DNA of 64,000 nt from contig NZ_BMUC01000006.1 of assembly GCF_014649995.1 (NCBI RefSeq), positions 289,601 to 353,600 of the forward strand. The letters are read 5' to 3'. The notes beneath the pieces are model-generated. The model was not told the DNA's origin. It saw only the letters and a list, made by a program, of their open reading frames with translations, and searched no databases. The position numbers and the translations under genes were made by a program. This DNA is from Streptomyces griseoflavus (GTDB taxonomy: Bacteria > Actinomycetota > Actinomycetes > Streptomycetales > Streptomycetaceae). This document shows, in pieces, positions 8,875 through 17,302 of the stretch (its first letter is position 1; each line of letters opens with the position of its first letter).

Positions 8875-8892
8875 TACAACCATTTGGTTGTA
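8875..8892. promoter_or_regulatory. Palindromic operator of the ArsR gene
   Basis: TACAACCA-TT-TGGTTGTA: two perfect 8-bp arms with a 2-bp spacer, 6 bases upstream of the ArsR ATG at 8868. Its AT content contrasts with the GC-rich surroundings. Position and symmetry fit self-binding by the ArsR dimer. Confidence 0.7.
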
Positions 8893-8922
8893 CGTTAGTC
8901 CCGTCCCGTCCGTTCCGCAAGG

Positions 8923-8965
8923 GGACCGTTCAGGAGGACCGTTCAGGAGGACCGTTCAGGAGGAC
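8923..8965 (+). repeat. Three tandem copies of a 13-bp unit
   Basis: GGACCGTTCAGGA is repeated exactly at 8923-8935, 8936-8948 and 8949-8961, followed by GGAC. Each junction creates an AGGAGG Shine-Dalgarno-like core. The array lies between the ArsR operator and the oxidoreductase start at 9009. Confidence 0.9.
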
Positions 8966-9008
8966 GGCCCCTGCCACTGAACAGGACTCGGAGGGGTACC
9001 CGGCCCGC

Positions 9009-10532
9009 ATGACGGAGAAGCAGCAGACCGGCGACTCTTACTGGCTCCGCACCGCACCGGACGGGCGGTATCCCGCACCGGACGGCGACCTCGAGGTCGA
9101 CGTGGCCGTGATCGGCGGGGGCATCGCCGGGTTGTGCACGGCGTGGGAGCTGACCCGGGCCGGCCGCAGCGTCGCGGTACTGGAGGCCGACCGGATCGCG
9201 GCGGGGGTCACCGGGCACACCTCGGCCAAGGTCACCGCCCAGCACACACTGGTCTACGACAAGCTGCGCCGCACCCGCGGCAGCGAGGGCGCGCGGCTGT
9301 ACGCCCGGTCGCAGTCCGAGGCGATCGAGCACACGGCGGACGTCGTCGCGGAGCTCGGCGTCGACTGCGAGTGGGAGCGGCGCAGCTCGTACACCTTCGT
9401 GCGGGACCCCGGCGGGGTGGAGGAGCTGCGCGCGGAGGCGAGGGCCGCGCGGGAGGCGGGGCTGCCGGCCTCGTTCGTGACGGAGACCGGCCTGCCGTTC
9501 CCGGTGGCGGGCGCCGTCGAGGTGACGGGGCAGGCCCAGTTCCATCCGCGCAAGTACCTGCTGGCCCTCGCCCGGGACATCGTGGCGCGCGGCGGACGCA
9601 TCCATGAGGACACCACCGTGGTGGGCCTGGAGGAAGGCACGCCGTGCCGGCTGTCGACGGCGGCCGGGGCCGCGGTGACGGCCCGCGACGTCGTGGTCGC
9701 CACCCACTACCCCGTGTTCGACCGGGCGCTGCTGTTCACGCGCCTGTCCTCGCGGCGCGAGCTGGTGGTCGCCGGGCCGGTCCCGGCGGACCAGGACCCG
9801 GGCGGCATGTACATCACGCAGGAGGAGAACACGCGCTCGGTCCGCACCGCCCCCTACGGCGAGGACGCGGGCCGCCGCCTGCTGGTGGTCACGGGCGAGC
9901 ACTTCACCCCGGGCACGGGTGATCCACGGGCCGGGCTCGACCGTCTCTCCGCCTGGGCCCGAGAGCACTTCCCGGGGGTGGAACTCACGTACTCCTGGGC
10001 GACCCAGGACAACGATCCCACCGACACCGTGCCGCTGGTCGGCCCGCTGCACCCGGGCGCGCGGCACACGTACGTGGCCACCGGCTTCGGCGGGTGGGGC
10101 ATGAGCGGCGGCATGATGGCGGGCCTGCTGCTGACCGCGCAGATCACCGGCGAGGAGTGCGAGTGGAGCGGCCTGTACGATCCGCGCCGCCTGGCCTCCG
10201 CCGTGCGCGAGGCGCCGTCGTTCCTCAAGCACCAGGCACAGGTCGCCAAGCACTTCGTGGGTGACCGGCTGCGTCCGTCCCCGCCGGTGGAGGCGCTGCC
10301 GCCGGGCGAGGGGGCGGTGGTGCGGGTCGACGGCGGACGGCTCGCGGTCTACCGCGACGACGACGGGAACCTGCACGCCGTCTCGGCCCGCTGCACGCAC
10401 CTGGGCTGCCTGGTCGACTTCAACGCCGCCGAGCGCGCCTGGGAGTGCCCGTGCCACGGCTCCCGCTTCGACACGGACGGCAAGGTCGTCCAGGGCCCGG
10501 CGACCCGTCCGCTGGAGCAGCGGGACATCTGA
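9009..10532 (+). CDS. FAD-dependent oxidoreductase with C-terminal Rieske domain
   Basis: A 507-residue fusion. Residues about 30-400 form a DAO-type flavin amine/glycine oxidase-like domain, with the FAD dinucleotide motif VIGGGIAGLCTAWE and HTSAKVTAQHTLVYDKL next to it. Residues about 420-507 are a Rieske [2Fe-2S] domain: CTHLGC (C462, H464, C467) and CPCHGSRF (C480, C482, H483), where C462/H464 and C480/H483 should bind the cluster and C467/C482 form the supporting disulfide. The electron donor and substrate are unknown. The ATG at 9009 has GGAGG about 15 bases upstream, and three more AGGAGG cores lie in the repeat at 8923-8965. It is divergent from the ArsR gene. Confidence 0.9.
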   Translation: MTEKQQTGDSYWLRTAPDGRYPAPDGDLEVDVAVIGGGIAGLCTAWELTRAGRSVAVLEADRIAAGVTGHTSAKVTAQHTLVYDKLRRTRGSEGARLYARSQSEAIEHTADVVAELGVDCEWERRSSYTFVRDPGGVEELRAEARAAREAGLPASFVTETGLPFPVAGAVEVTGQAQFHPRKYLLALARDIVARGGRIHEDTTVVGLEEGTPCRLSTAAGAAVTARDVVVATHYPVFDRALLFTRLSSRRELVVAGPVPADQDPGGMYITQEENTRSVRTAPYGEDAGRRLLVVTGEHFTPGTGDPRAGLDRLSAWAREHFPGVELTYSWATQDNDPTDTVPLVGPLHPGARHTYVATGFGGWGMSGGMMAGLLLTAQITGEECEWSGLYDPRRLASAVREAPSFLKHQAQVAKHFVGDRLRPSPPVEALPPGEGAVVRVDGGRLAVYRDDDGNLHAVSARCTHLGCLVDFNAAERAWECPCHGSRFDTDGKVVQGPATRPLEQRDI

Positions 10533-10539
10533 GACGCGG

Positions 10540-10609
10540 GGCGGGGGCCGGCGGGCGGGTGACGCCCCGCCCCCGCAGGCGGGGGCCGCCGGGCGGGTGA
10601 CGCCCCGCC
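10540..10609 (+). repeat. Near-identical 32-bp direct repeats after the oxidoreductase
   Basis: Two 32-base copies, 10540-10571 and 10578-10609, differ at one position. Each contains GGCGGGTGACGCCCCGCC, which can fold on itself, so the pair may act as a double terminator for the preceding gene. Confidence 0.75.
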
Positions 10610-10663
10610 GCACCCCCGCACGGGCTGCGCGAATCCATGTAAAACACCTCATACCGTCATGCG

Positions 10664-11506
10664 GTGATCACACTTACCCGTCGGGTGGCCGCCCTGTGCG
10701 TGGTGGCCACCGCGCTCACCGCCTGCGCCACCGTCCAGCCCGCCCGGCAGCCGCCCCGCCCCGCGCCCTCGGCCACTCCCGCCGCCCCGTCGACGCCCAC
10801 CCTCGCCCCCGGCCCGGCGGGACTGACGCCGGTCTTCGACCACGGGCCCCGCACCGGCGGCAGGACGGTCGCCCTCACCTTCGACGCCGACATGACCGCC
10901 GACCAGGGCCCGAGGGCCGCGGCGGGCGAGCGGTTCGACCACCCGGAGCTCATCACCGCCCTGCGCGCGCTCGAGGTGCCGGCCACGGTCTTCATGACCG
11001 GCCGCTGGGCCGAGGAGTACCCGGACCAGGCCCGCTCCATCGGCCGGGACCCGCTCTTCGAGGTCGCCAACCACTCCTACAGCCACCACGCCTTCACCGG
11101 TGACTGCTACGGCCTGCCGACCGTCACCGCCGACCGGATGCGGGCGGACGTGGAACGGGCGTACGCGGTGTTCCGCAAGGTGGGCGTGCGGGACCCGATG
11201 CCGTACTTCCGCTTCCCCGGCGGCTGCTACGACCACCGGGCGCTGAAGGCGCTGGTCCCGGCCGGGGTCACGGCCGTGCAGTGGGACGTGGTCGGCGGCG
11301 ACGCGTTCGCCACGGACGCGGACGCGGTGGCCCGGCAGGTGCTCCAGGGCGTGCGACCGGGCTCGGTGGTCGTCCTGCACTGCACCCGCAGCGCGGCCCC
11401 GGCGACGGAACGGGCCGTACGCGCGATCGTCCCGGAGCTGCGCCGTCAGGGCTACCGCTTCGTGAAGGTCTCCGAGCTGATCGGGGCCGCCGGCGGGCGC
11501 GGCTGA
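10664..11506 (+). CDS. Lipoprotein polysaccharide deacetylase (NodB domain)
   Basis: A 280-residue extracytoplasmic lipoprotein. The signal ends in the lipobox LTAC at about residue 20, followed by a proline/alanine-rich linker and a NodB domain from about residue 60. Catalytic motifs: VALTFDADMT (the usual TFDDG Asp pair appears as D-A-D), NHSYSHH for the metal histidines, RFPGGCYD and VVLHC. It probably removes N- or O-acetyl groups from cell-wall or other extracellular glycans. The start is the GTG at 10664, about 7 bases after a TACCGT -10-like box and without a ribosome site, so a leaderless mRNA is likely. A more classical second deacetylase lies at 45004. Confidence 0.88.
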   Translation: MITLTRRVAALCVVATALTACATVQPARQPPRPAPSATPAAPSTPTLAPGPAGLTPVFDHGPRTGGRTVALTFDADMTADQGPRAAAGERFDHPELITALRALEVPATVFMTGRWAEEYPDQARSIGRDPLFEVANHSYSHHAFTGDCYGLPTVTADRMRADVERAYAVFRKVGVRDPMPYFRFPGGCYDHRALKALVPAGVTAVQWDVVGGDAFATDADAVARQVLQGVRPGSVVVLHCTRSAAPATERAVRAIVPELRRQGYRFVKVSELIGAAGGRG

Positions 11507-11524
11507 GCGGCCTACGCTGGAACC

Positions 11525-11710
11525 ATGAGCGACACCGACGAGGACTACTGCCTGATCGACGCCTCCAGGCCGCCCAGGGCCGACGGCCCGCCGTACGCGC
11601 AGTGCGTGCTGTGCCGGGAGCCGACGGAGTACCCGGAGTCGTACAAGGGCGTCACGCTGTGCCCGGTCTGCGAGTGGCGCGAGGCGGAGCGCACGTCCTG
11701 CTCGGGCTGA
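11525..11710 (+). CDS. Zinc-ribbon-like microprotein, function unknown
   Basis: A 61-residue protein with two CxxC pairs, AQCVLCREP and TLCPVCEWRE, about 20 residues apart, the spacing of a zinc ribbon. The rest is acidic and tyrosine-containing, with no signal or membrane segment. The ATG at 11525 lies just after TACGCT with no ribosome site, so a leaderless transcript is likely. It sits between the deacetylase and the Pth2-type gene on the same strand. I do not know its function; a structural zinc role or RNA/protein binding is possible. Confidence 0.75.
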   Translation: MSDTDEDYCLIDASRPPRADGPPYAQCVLCREPTEYPESYKGVTLCPVCEWREAERTSCSG

Positions 11711-11744
11711 CGGCACCCCCGCGGGGCTTGGCACACTTGACCCC

Positions 11745-12461
11745 GTGAGCACCGAGACGCCTTCCGCCGCCGACAGCCCCTTCCGCCCCGACCCGGCCGA
11801 CCGCGACCGGGCACCCCAGTTCGTGCTGCCCCTCGTGGTCCGCGTCGAACGGGCGGCGCCCCCGGCCCGTACGGACGCCCTGGAGACGGCCGCCCGCGCG
11901 GTCCTGGTGATGCTGTCCGACGAGCGCTCGACGGGCGAGGGCGCGTGGGCGCGGGCGGTGCGCGACTGGCAGGACGGCCGCATCCGCAAGGTGGTGCGCC
12001 GGGCACGCGGCGCGGAGTGGCGCCGCGCGGAGGCGCTCCCCGGCGTCACGGTCACCGGCAAGTCCGCCGAGGTCCGCGTCTTCCCGCCGGTCCCCCTGGA
12101 CGGCTGGCCCAAGGACCTGGCGCGCCTGCAGGTCTCCGGCACCGACCTCGACGACCCCGACCCGGTCCCCCCGGCGGATCCCGGCACCCCCGTCCTCTGG
12201 CTCAACCCCGGCCTCGAGATGTCGGCCGGCAAGGCGATGGCCCAGGCGGGCCACGGCGCACAGCTGGCCTGGCTGGCCCTCTCCCCCGAGGACCGGGCCG
12301 CCTGGCACGCCACCGGCTTCACCCTCGCCGTGCGCGCCGCCTCCCCGGCCCGCTGGCCCGCGCTGACCGCGGGCGGCCTCCCCACGGTCCGCGACGCCGG
12401 CTTCACGGAGATCGCCCCCGGCTCCTGCACGGTGGTGGCGGAACACCCGGCGCTGCGGTGA
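11745..12461 (+). CDS. Peptidyl-tRNA hydrolase (PTH2-type) domain protein
   Basis: A 238-residue cytoplasmic protein. The N-terminal 140 residues (QFVLPLVVRVERAAPP...) are an actinobacterial extension of unknown role. The C-terminal third carries the PTH2 pattern: NPGLEMSAGKAMAQAGHGAQLAW followed by a conserved sheet ending FTEIAPGSCTVVAE. PTH2 enzymes release peptides from peptidyl-tRNA. In Streptomyces this is a second hydrolase beside the bacterial Pth, so its main substrate is uncertain. The start is the GTG at 11745, close to a CACACT box and without a ribosome site. Confidence 0.82.
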   Translation: MSTETPSAADSPFRPDPADRDRAPQFVLPLVVRVERAAPPARTDALETAARAVLVMLSDERSTGEGAWARAVRDWQDGRIRKVVRRARGAEWRRAEALPGVTVTGKSAEVRVFPPVPLDGWPKDLARLQVSGTDLDDPDPVPPADPGTPVLWLNPGLEMSAGKAMAQAGHGAQLAWLALSPEDRAAWHATGFTLAVRAASPARWPALTAGGLPTVRDAGFTEIAPGSCTVVAEHPALR

Positions 12462-12634
12462 GGTGAGAAGTCCCGGGACCGGGGCGGCAGTCGGCCCGCT
12501 CCGGTTTTCCGCGGGACCGGCCCGCACACATCTTGCCGTGCCCATGACGAGCGGTGTACCAATGGGAGCGCGGAACTTGAACGTTGTTCAGGTTTGGCGT
12601 TGCCGGGGGGCCGAGCGAGCCGGAGGAGCAGCAG

Positions 12635-14698
12635 ATGTCCGCGGAACGTCGTCCCGTGCGCACCAGCCGTCGTACCGTTCTGCGGGCGGGCGCCCTGACC
12701 GGCCTGGGGCTGGCGGGTGCGCAGATGGCGGCCCCCGGCCGCGCCACCGCAGCCGCCCCCGACGCCGGTTTCCTCGTCGGCCGCGGGCTGGCCGACGCCA
12801 CCGGCGAGGTGGCCGAGGTCGGCCTGATGGGCTACGGCCGGTTCGACCAGCAGGCGGCGGGGCTCCACACCCGGCTGCGGGCGCGGGCGTTCGCCGTGGC
12901 CGACCGGGCGAGCGGGCGGCGGGTCATGCTGATCGTCGCCGACTCACCGATGATCTTCCACAGCGTGCACCAGGCGGTGCTGCGCCGGCTCGCCGGGGCG
13001 TACGGCGATCTGTACACCGAGCAGAACGTGCTCATCACCGCCACCCACACCCACGCCGGGCCCGGCGGCCAATCGCACCACCTGCTGTACAACACGACCA
13101 CGTTCGGGTTCCACCGCAAGACCTTCGAGGCGGTGGCGGACGGCCTCTTCGAAGCCGCGCAGCGCGCCCACGACGACCTCGCGCCGTCCGAACTCGTGCT
13201 CAGCCACGGCACGTTGACCGGAGCCAGCGTCAACCGCTCGCGGTCCGCCTTCGAGCGCAACCCGAAGGCCGACCGCGACCACTTCCCGGACGCCGTCGAC
13301 ACGCACACCAGCCTGCTCCGGGTGGAACGGGCCGGGCGGGCGGTCGGGGCGGTCAACTGGTTCCCGGTGCACAGCACCAGCATGTCCGGGGACAACCGGC
13401 TCGTCAGCGCGGACAACAAGGGCTACGCGGCCTACCACTGGGAGCGCGAGGTCCACGACGTGGACTATCTGGCCGACGGCTCACCGGCGTTCGTCTCCGC
13501 CTTCGCCCAGACGAACAGCGGCGACATGTCACCCAACCTGGACCTGCGACCGCCCACGACACCCGAGGACTTCGCGCACACCCGCGCCAACGGCCTGCGG
13601 CAGTACGAGGCCGCCGCGGCCCAACTGCTCAAGCCGGGCGTCAGGTTGTCCGGGCCGGTCGACTCCCGGCTGGTGTACGTGGACCTCTCCGACGTCACCG
13701 TGCGCCCCGAGTTCACCGGTGACGGACGGACCCACCGCACGTCCAAGCCCTGCGTCGGGGCCTCCATGGCGGCCGGCAGCCTGGAGGACGGGCCGGCCTT
13801 CCCCGGCTTCGAGGAGGGGGAGAACCCCTTCTGGGACGCGATCTCCGACTCCGTGATCTACACGGTCTCACCGGAGCTGAAGCAGGCACAGGCACCCAAG
13901 GACGTCTTCGTGCCCATCGGGGAGATGAACCGTCTCTACCCGTGGGTGCAGGAGCGGGTGCCGGTGATGCTGGTCCGCATCGGCCGCCTCCACCTGATCG
14001 GCATCCCGGGCGAGGTCACCGTCTGCGCGGGTCTGCGGCTGCGGCGCACGGTCGCCGCGATCACCGGCGCGGACCTGGACGACGTACTGGTCGCCGGGTA
14101 CGCCAACTCCTACTTCCACTACGTGACCACCCCGGAGGAGTACGACGCGCAGCAGTACGAGGGCGGCAGCACCCTCTTCGGCCGCTGGCAGCTCCCGGCG
14201 CTCCAGCAGACCGCGGCCGCGCTGGCCGTCTCGCTGCGCGACGGGACGGAGCTGCCGCTCGGCCCGAAGGCACCGGACCTGTCCGGCAAGGCGCTCTCCC
14301 TGCAGCCCGGTGTGGTGCTGGACGCGCCGCCGCTGCTGCGGAAGTTCGGGGACGTACTGGTGCCGCCGCGGGAGACCTACCGCGCGGGCGAGCGGGCCGA
14401 GACGGTGTTCGCGGGCGCCCACCCGGGCAACGACCTGCACCGCGGGGACACCTACCTGGAGGTCCAGCACCGGGACTCCGGCGGCGCCTGGCGCACCGTC
14501 GCCGACGACGGCGACTGGCCGACCCGTTTCCACTGGAAACGCGACGGAGTCGCCGCCTCCAGGGTCACCATCACCTGGGACATCCCCCAGGGCACTCCCC
14601 CGGGCGCCTACCGCATCGTCTACCACGGCGACGCGAGGAGCCTCGCCGGGACGGTCACCCCGTTCACCGGCACGTCACCGGCGTTCACGGTGCGCTGA
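12635..14698 (+). CDS. Exported neutral/alkaline ceramidase
   Basis: A 687-residue secreted enzyme of the neutral ceramidase family, which cleaves the amide bond of ceramide. The Tat signal is TSRRTVLRAGALTGLGLAGA with an AxA cleavage region near residue 40. Domain landmarks: GYGRFDQQAAGLHTRLRARA, the zinc motif ATHTHAGPGGQ, the catalytic-serine motif TNSGDMSPN and a beta-sandwich C-terminal domain from about residue 530. The ATG at 12635 has GGAGGAG 9 bases upstream. Streptomyces does not make ceramide as far as is known, so host, fungal or environmental sphingolipids, or another acyl-amide, are the likely substrates. It converges with the gene ending at 14730. Confidence 0.92.
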   Translation: MSAERRPVRTSRRTVLRAGALTGLGLAGAQMAAPGRATAAAPDAGFLVGRGLADATGEVAEVGLMGYGRFDQQAAGLHTRLRARAFAVADRASGRRVMLIVADSPMIFHSVHQAVLRRLAGAYGDLYTEQNVLITATHTHAGPGGQSHHLLYNTTTFGFHRKTFEAVADGLFEAAQRAHDDLAPSELVLSHGTLTGASVNRSRSAFERNPKADRDHFPDAVDTHTSLLRVERAGRAVGAVNWFPVHSTSMSGDNRLVSADNKGYAAYHWEREVHDVDYLADGSPAFVSAFAQTNSGDMSPNLDLRPPTTPEDFAHTRANGLRQYEAAAAQLLKPGVRLSGPVDSRLVYVDLSDVTVRPEFTGDGRTHRTSKPCVGASMAAGSLEDGPAFPGFEEGENPFWDAISDSVIYTVSPELKQAQAPKDVFVPIGEMNRLYPWVQERVPVMLVRIGRLHLIGIPGEVTVCAGLRLRRTVAAITGADLDDVLVAGYANSYFHYVTTPEEYDAQQYEGGSTLFGRWQLPALQQTAAALAVSLRDGTELPLGPKAPDLSGKALSLQPGVVLDAPPLLRKFGDVLVPPRETYRAGERAETVFAGAHPGNDLHRGDTYLEVQHRDSGGAWRTVADDGDWPTRFHWKRDGVAASRVTITWDIPQGTPPGAYRIVYHGDARSLAGTVTPFTGTSPAFTVR

Positions 14699-14729
14699 CC
14701 CCGCGGGCCCTCCGCGCTCCGTCGCCGGC

Positions 14730-15383
14730 TCAGCCGGTGACGGAGAAGAAGATCGTGTCCTGGGTGTACCAGTCGATCTTCCTCGTCGCGTACTCCCACT
14801 CCTCGTGCTCGCACTCGAGCTTCTCGATGATCTCCCGGAGGTCGTGGGCGAGGTCCTCGTCCACGTGGTCGGCCACCCCGCGGTAGGCGTCGGCGGCCGG
14901 CTTGGCCCTGGCCAGCGGGAACATGCCGATGTGTGGGCCGTCCACGGGGTGGGGGACGGCGAAGGGTATCTCCGCCGGCGGTCCCGAGAACAGGTGGTCG
15001 TGCAGCAGCAGTTCCCCGCTCACCCCGAGGCGGCGCAGCTCGTCGTCGAGCAGGGAGAAGAAGGTGGAGGGCTTCGCGTACACGCCCAGGTCCATGGGGT
15101 CGGACGCCTTGCCGTCGATGAGGTGCAGGAGCGCCTGGGAGTAGGCGGAGGCCGCGGCCGCGGCGGTCGAACTCGCGTGACCGGCCAGGAGGTGGTCGAG
15201 CGCCTCGGGGACCGTCAGCCCCCAGTCGATGCCCTGGTCGTCGAGGCCGCGCTGACTCCTGCGCGCCGCCTCACGCGCCGCGTCGACGACGCGCCGCTGG
15301 TCGGAGGTGAGGTTCCCGGCGGCGCCCAGCAACGCCACGACGTCGGCCTTGTCCGCCGTGCGGTACGAAATGATCCGGCTCAT
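14730..15383 (-). CDS. Conserved hypothetical protein
   Basis: A 217-residue soluble acidic protein beginning MSRIISYRTADKADVVALLG. The N-terminal half is helical (SDQRRVVDAAREAARRSQRG, then PEALDHLLAGHAS and alanine-rich helices). The middle has PSTFFSLLDDELRRLGV and VPHPVDGPHIGMFPL, and the end holds REIIEKLECEHEEWEYATRKIDWYTQDTIFF. It resembles Streptomyces hypotheticals grouped under a DUF with no known role. The start could be ATG 15383 or ATG 15392 (MVIMSR); neither has a strong ribosome site. It lies 62 bases downstream of the VapB-like gene on the same strand and might be cotranscribed with it. Function unknown. Confidence 0.75.
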   Translation of the reverse strand: MSRIISYRTADKADVVALLGAAGNLTSDQRRVVDAAREAARRSQRGLDDQGIDWGLTVPEALDHLLAGHASSTAAAAASAYSQALLHLIDGKASDPMDLGVYAKPSTFFSLLDDELRRLGVSGELLLHDHLFSGPPAEIPFAVPHPVDGPHIGMFPLARAKPAADAYRGVADHVDEDLAHDLREIIEKLECEHEEWEYATRKIDWYTQDTIFFSVTG

Positions 15384-15445
15384 GATCACCATCGTGCCGG
15401 ACGGCACTGACAACGGGCCCGCCGCACCCCGGTTCCGCCGCGGCC

Positions 15446-15646
15446 TCAGCCCTGGGGTTCCTGCGGCTTGGCGTCGACCTCGCGCAGGTTCCGGTCCGTG
15501 AGTTCGGTCCGGGTCTCCGTGCGGTGGCCACGGGCGATGTAGTCCCGCACGACCGCCTCGATCGCGTCCTGCGGCGAGCCGATCCCCGCGAGGACCATCA
15601 CCTCCACCACGAGTTCCGCGTCCAGCCCGATGTTGACCTTCGCCAC
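15446..15646 (-). CDS. VapB-like antitoxin-type protein, no toxin recognised
   Basis: A 66-residue protein: [20 protein letters not shown], then [17 protein letters not shown]. This is the ribbon-helix-helix arrangement (DNA-binding strand, then two helices) of VapB-type antitoxins. The tail is charged and disordered. The start is the GTG at 15646, preceded by GAAGGGG. The usual PIN-domain VapC partner is absent on both sides; the next gene downstream (15383-14730) is an unrelated 217-residue hypothetical. It may be a solitary regulator or part of an unrecognised pair. Confidence 0.65.
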   Translation of the reverse strand: MAKVNIGLDAELVVEVMVLAGIGSPQDAIEAVVRDYIARGHRTETRTELTDRNLREVDAKPQEPQG

Positions 15647-15872
15647 CGCACCCGCCCCTTCGCCGTGCCTCGCCCGTACTGTACGGGCCGGGCCCCGGGC
15701 AGACCACGTGCGTGCGCCGGGCGAGTCCGTCCACGGTGTCCGTAAGCTCAAATGTTGCTCTGAGAAGAGGACTCGCGTGGTTCGGGGGCGGGCTTCGGGG
15801 CCATATCCCCGTCACGTCCCGACGGGGGCGGCCGGGGGCCGGGGGAAACGCCGGGCGGAAGAGGGGGCGGGG

Positions 15873-17183
15873 ATGGCTGTGAGGCTGGGGAGCGGGATCG
15901 GGTGGCGGCCGGAGATCGCGGACGCGGTGGAGCGCATGCCGGGCATCGACTGGGTCGAGGTGGTCGCCGAGAACGTCTGCCCCGGCCACCTGCCCGAGTC
16001 GCTGCTGCGGCTGCGGGAGCGCGGGGTGACGGTCGTGCCGCACGGGGTCTCGCTGGGGCTCGGCGGGGCCGGGCGGCCCGACGAGGGGCGGCTGGCCGCG
16101 CTCGCCGGGCGGGCCGACGCGCTCCGCGCGCCGCTCGTCACCGAGCACATCGCGTTCGTGCGGGCCGGCGGGACGCTGACCGCCTCCCCGTCGATCGAGG
16201 CCGGGCACCTGCTGCCCGTGCCGCGCACCCGTGACGCCCTCGACGTGCTCTGCGAGAACGTCCGGATCGCCCAGGACGCGCTGCCCGTACCGCTCGCCCT
16301 GGAGAACATCGCCGCGCTGATCTCGTGGCCCGGCGAGGAGATGACCGAGGGCCAGTTCCTGTACGAGCTGGCCGACCGCACCGGCGTACGGCTCCTCGTC
16401 GACGTCGCCAACCTGCACACCAACCACGTCAACCGGGGCGAGGACCCGGCCGAGGCGCTCGCCGAACTGCCCCTGGAGGCCATCGCGTACGTCCATGTCG
16501 CGGGCGGCTTCGAGCGGGACGGCGTGTGGCACGACAGTCACGCCCACCCCGTCCCGCAGCCGGTGCTGGACGTCCTCACCGACCTCGCCTCCCGTGTCTC
16601 CCCGCCCGGTGTGCTGCTGGAGCGGGACGAGAACTTCCCGGAAGCGGCGGAGATCGAGCGGGAGTTGACCGCCATCCGGGACGCGGTCGCGAAGGGGGCG
16701 GAGAGCCGGGGGGCGAGCCCGGCCGCGCCCGCCGGTGCCCGGCCCCCGTCGCGGCAGGGCTCCGTCGACGCCGCGCGGCAGCGGCTCGCTCTCGCGCAGA
16801 CCGCGGTGCTGTCCGCGCTGGTCGCCGGGACACCGGTGCCGGAGGGGTTCGACCGGGGGCGGATGGCGGTGCAGGCGCGGACGCTCGCCGCCAAGCGGGC
16901 CGACGTCGTCGCCAGGGTCGCGCCCGAACTGCCGCTGATCCTCGGGGACGGCTACCGGGCCGCCTTCCTCGCGTACGCGCAGACGCGGCCGATGACCGGC
17001 GGCTACCGGCAGGACGCGATGGACTTCGTCGAGGAACTGCTCCTCGACCACCGGCCGCGGGACGCCCGGGTGCGGCGCGAGCTGCGGGAGTGGTGGCTGG
17101 AGCGGTCGGGGCCCAGGCCCCGGTCGGGCCGGCCGGCGGTGCGGCTGGTGCGGGCCACGCGACGGGTGTTGCTGCGGCGCTGA
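15873..17183 (+). CDS. DUF692 (MbnB/TglH-like) iron enzyme with C-terminal helical domain
   Basis: A 436-residue protein. Residues 1-260 form a DUF692 TIM barrel, the family of multinuclear non-haem iron oxidases that modify cysteines in peptide natural products (MbnB, TglH, ChrH). The metal-ligand residues are present: H57, E91-H92, E144-N145, D177/N180/H182, H208, H220-D221/H223 and E250. Residues about 295-436 are a second helical domain typical of the SCO6045 type; [21 protein letters not shown] suggests likeness to the DUF2063 partner proteins. The ATG at 15873 has GAGGGGG upstream. The TIGR04222 membrane protein follows in the same direction. No precursor peptide with a cysteine-rich core is visible nearby. 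Confidence 0.88.
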   Translation: MAVRLGSGIGWRPEIADAVERMPGIDWVEVVAENVCPGHLPESLLRLRERGVTVVPHGVSLGLGGAGRPDEGRLAALAGRADALRAPLVTEHIAFVRAGGTLTASPSIEAGHLLPVPRTRDALDVLCENVRIAQDALPVPLALENIAALISWPGEEMTEGQFLYELADRTGVRLLVDVANLHTNHVNRGEDPAEALAELPLEAIAYVHVAGGFERDGVWHDSHAHPVPQPVLDVLTDLASRVSPPGVLLERDENFPEAAEIERELTAIRDAVAKGAESRGASPAAPAGARPPSRQGSVDAARQRLALAQTAVLSALVAGTPVPEGFDRGRMAVQARTLAAKRADVVARVAPELPLILGDGYRAAFLAYAQTRPMTGGYRQDAMDFVEELLLDHRPRDARVRRELREWWLERSGPRPRSGRPAVRLVRATRRVLLRR

Positions 17184-17302
17184 CCCGCCCCGGGGCCGGG
17201 CGACCACGCACACCCGAGTGGAACGTCACATACCGACAACACCGCGTCCGGATCGTGAACAAGGCATGGTGTTCCCGCGACCGTGTCGCTTACAAACAAC
17301 TC

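Noticed and set aside
12578-12590. TGAAC-GTT-GTTCA inverted repeat upstream of the ceramidase
   Set aside because: Five-base arms are short enough to occur by chance and no linked regulator is present.
16738-17183. Possible separate gene after the DUF692 barrel
   Set aside because: The frame is continuous with the barrel and the linker has no start with a ribosome site; the C-terminal domain belongs to the same protein.
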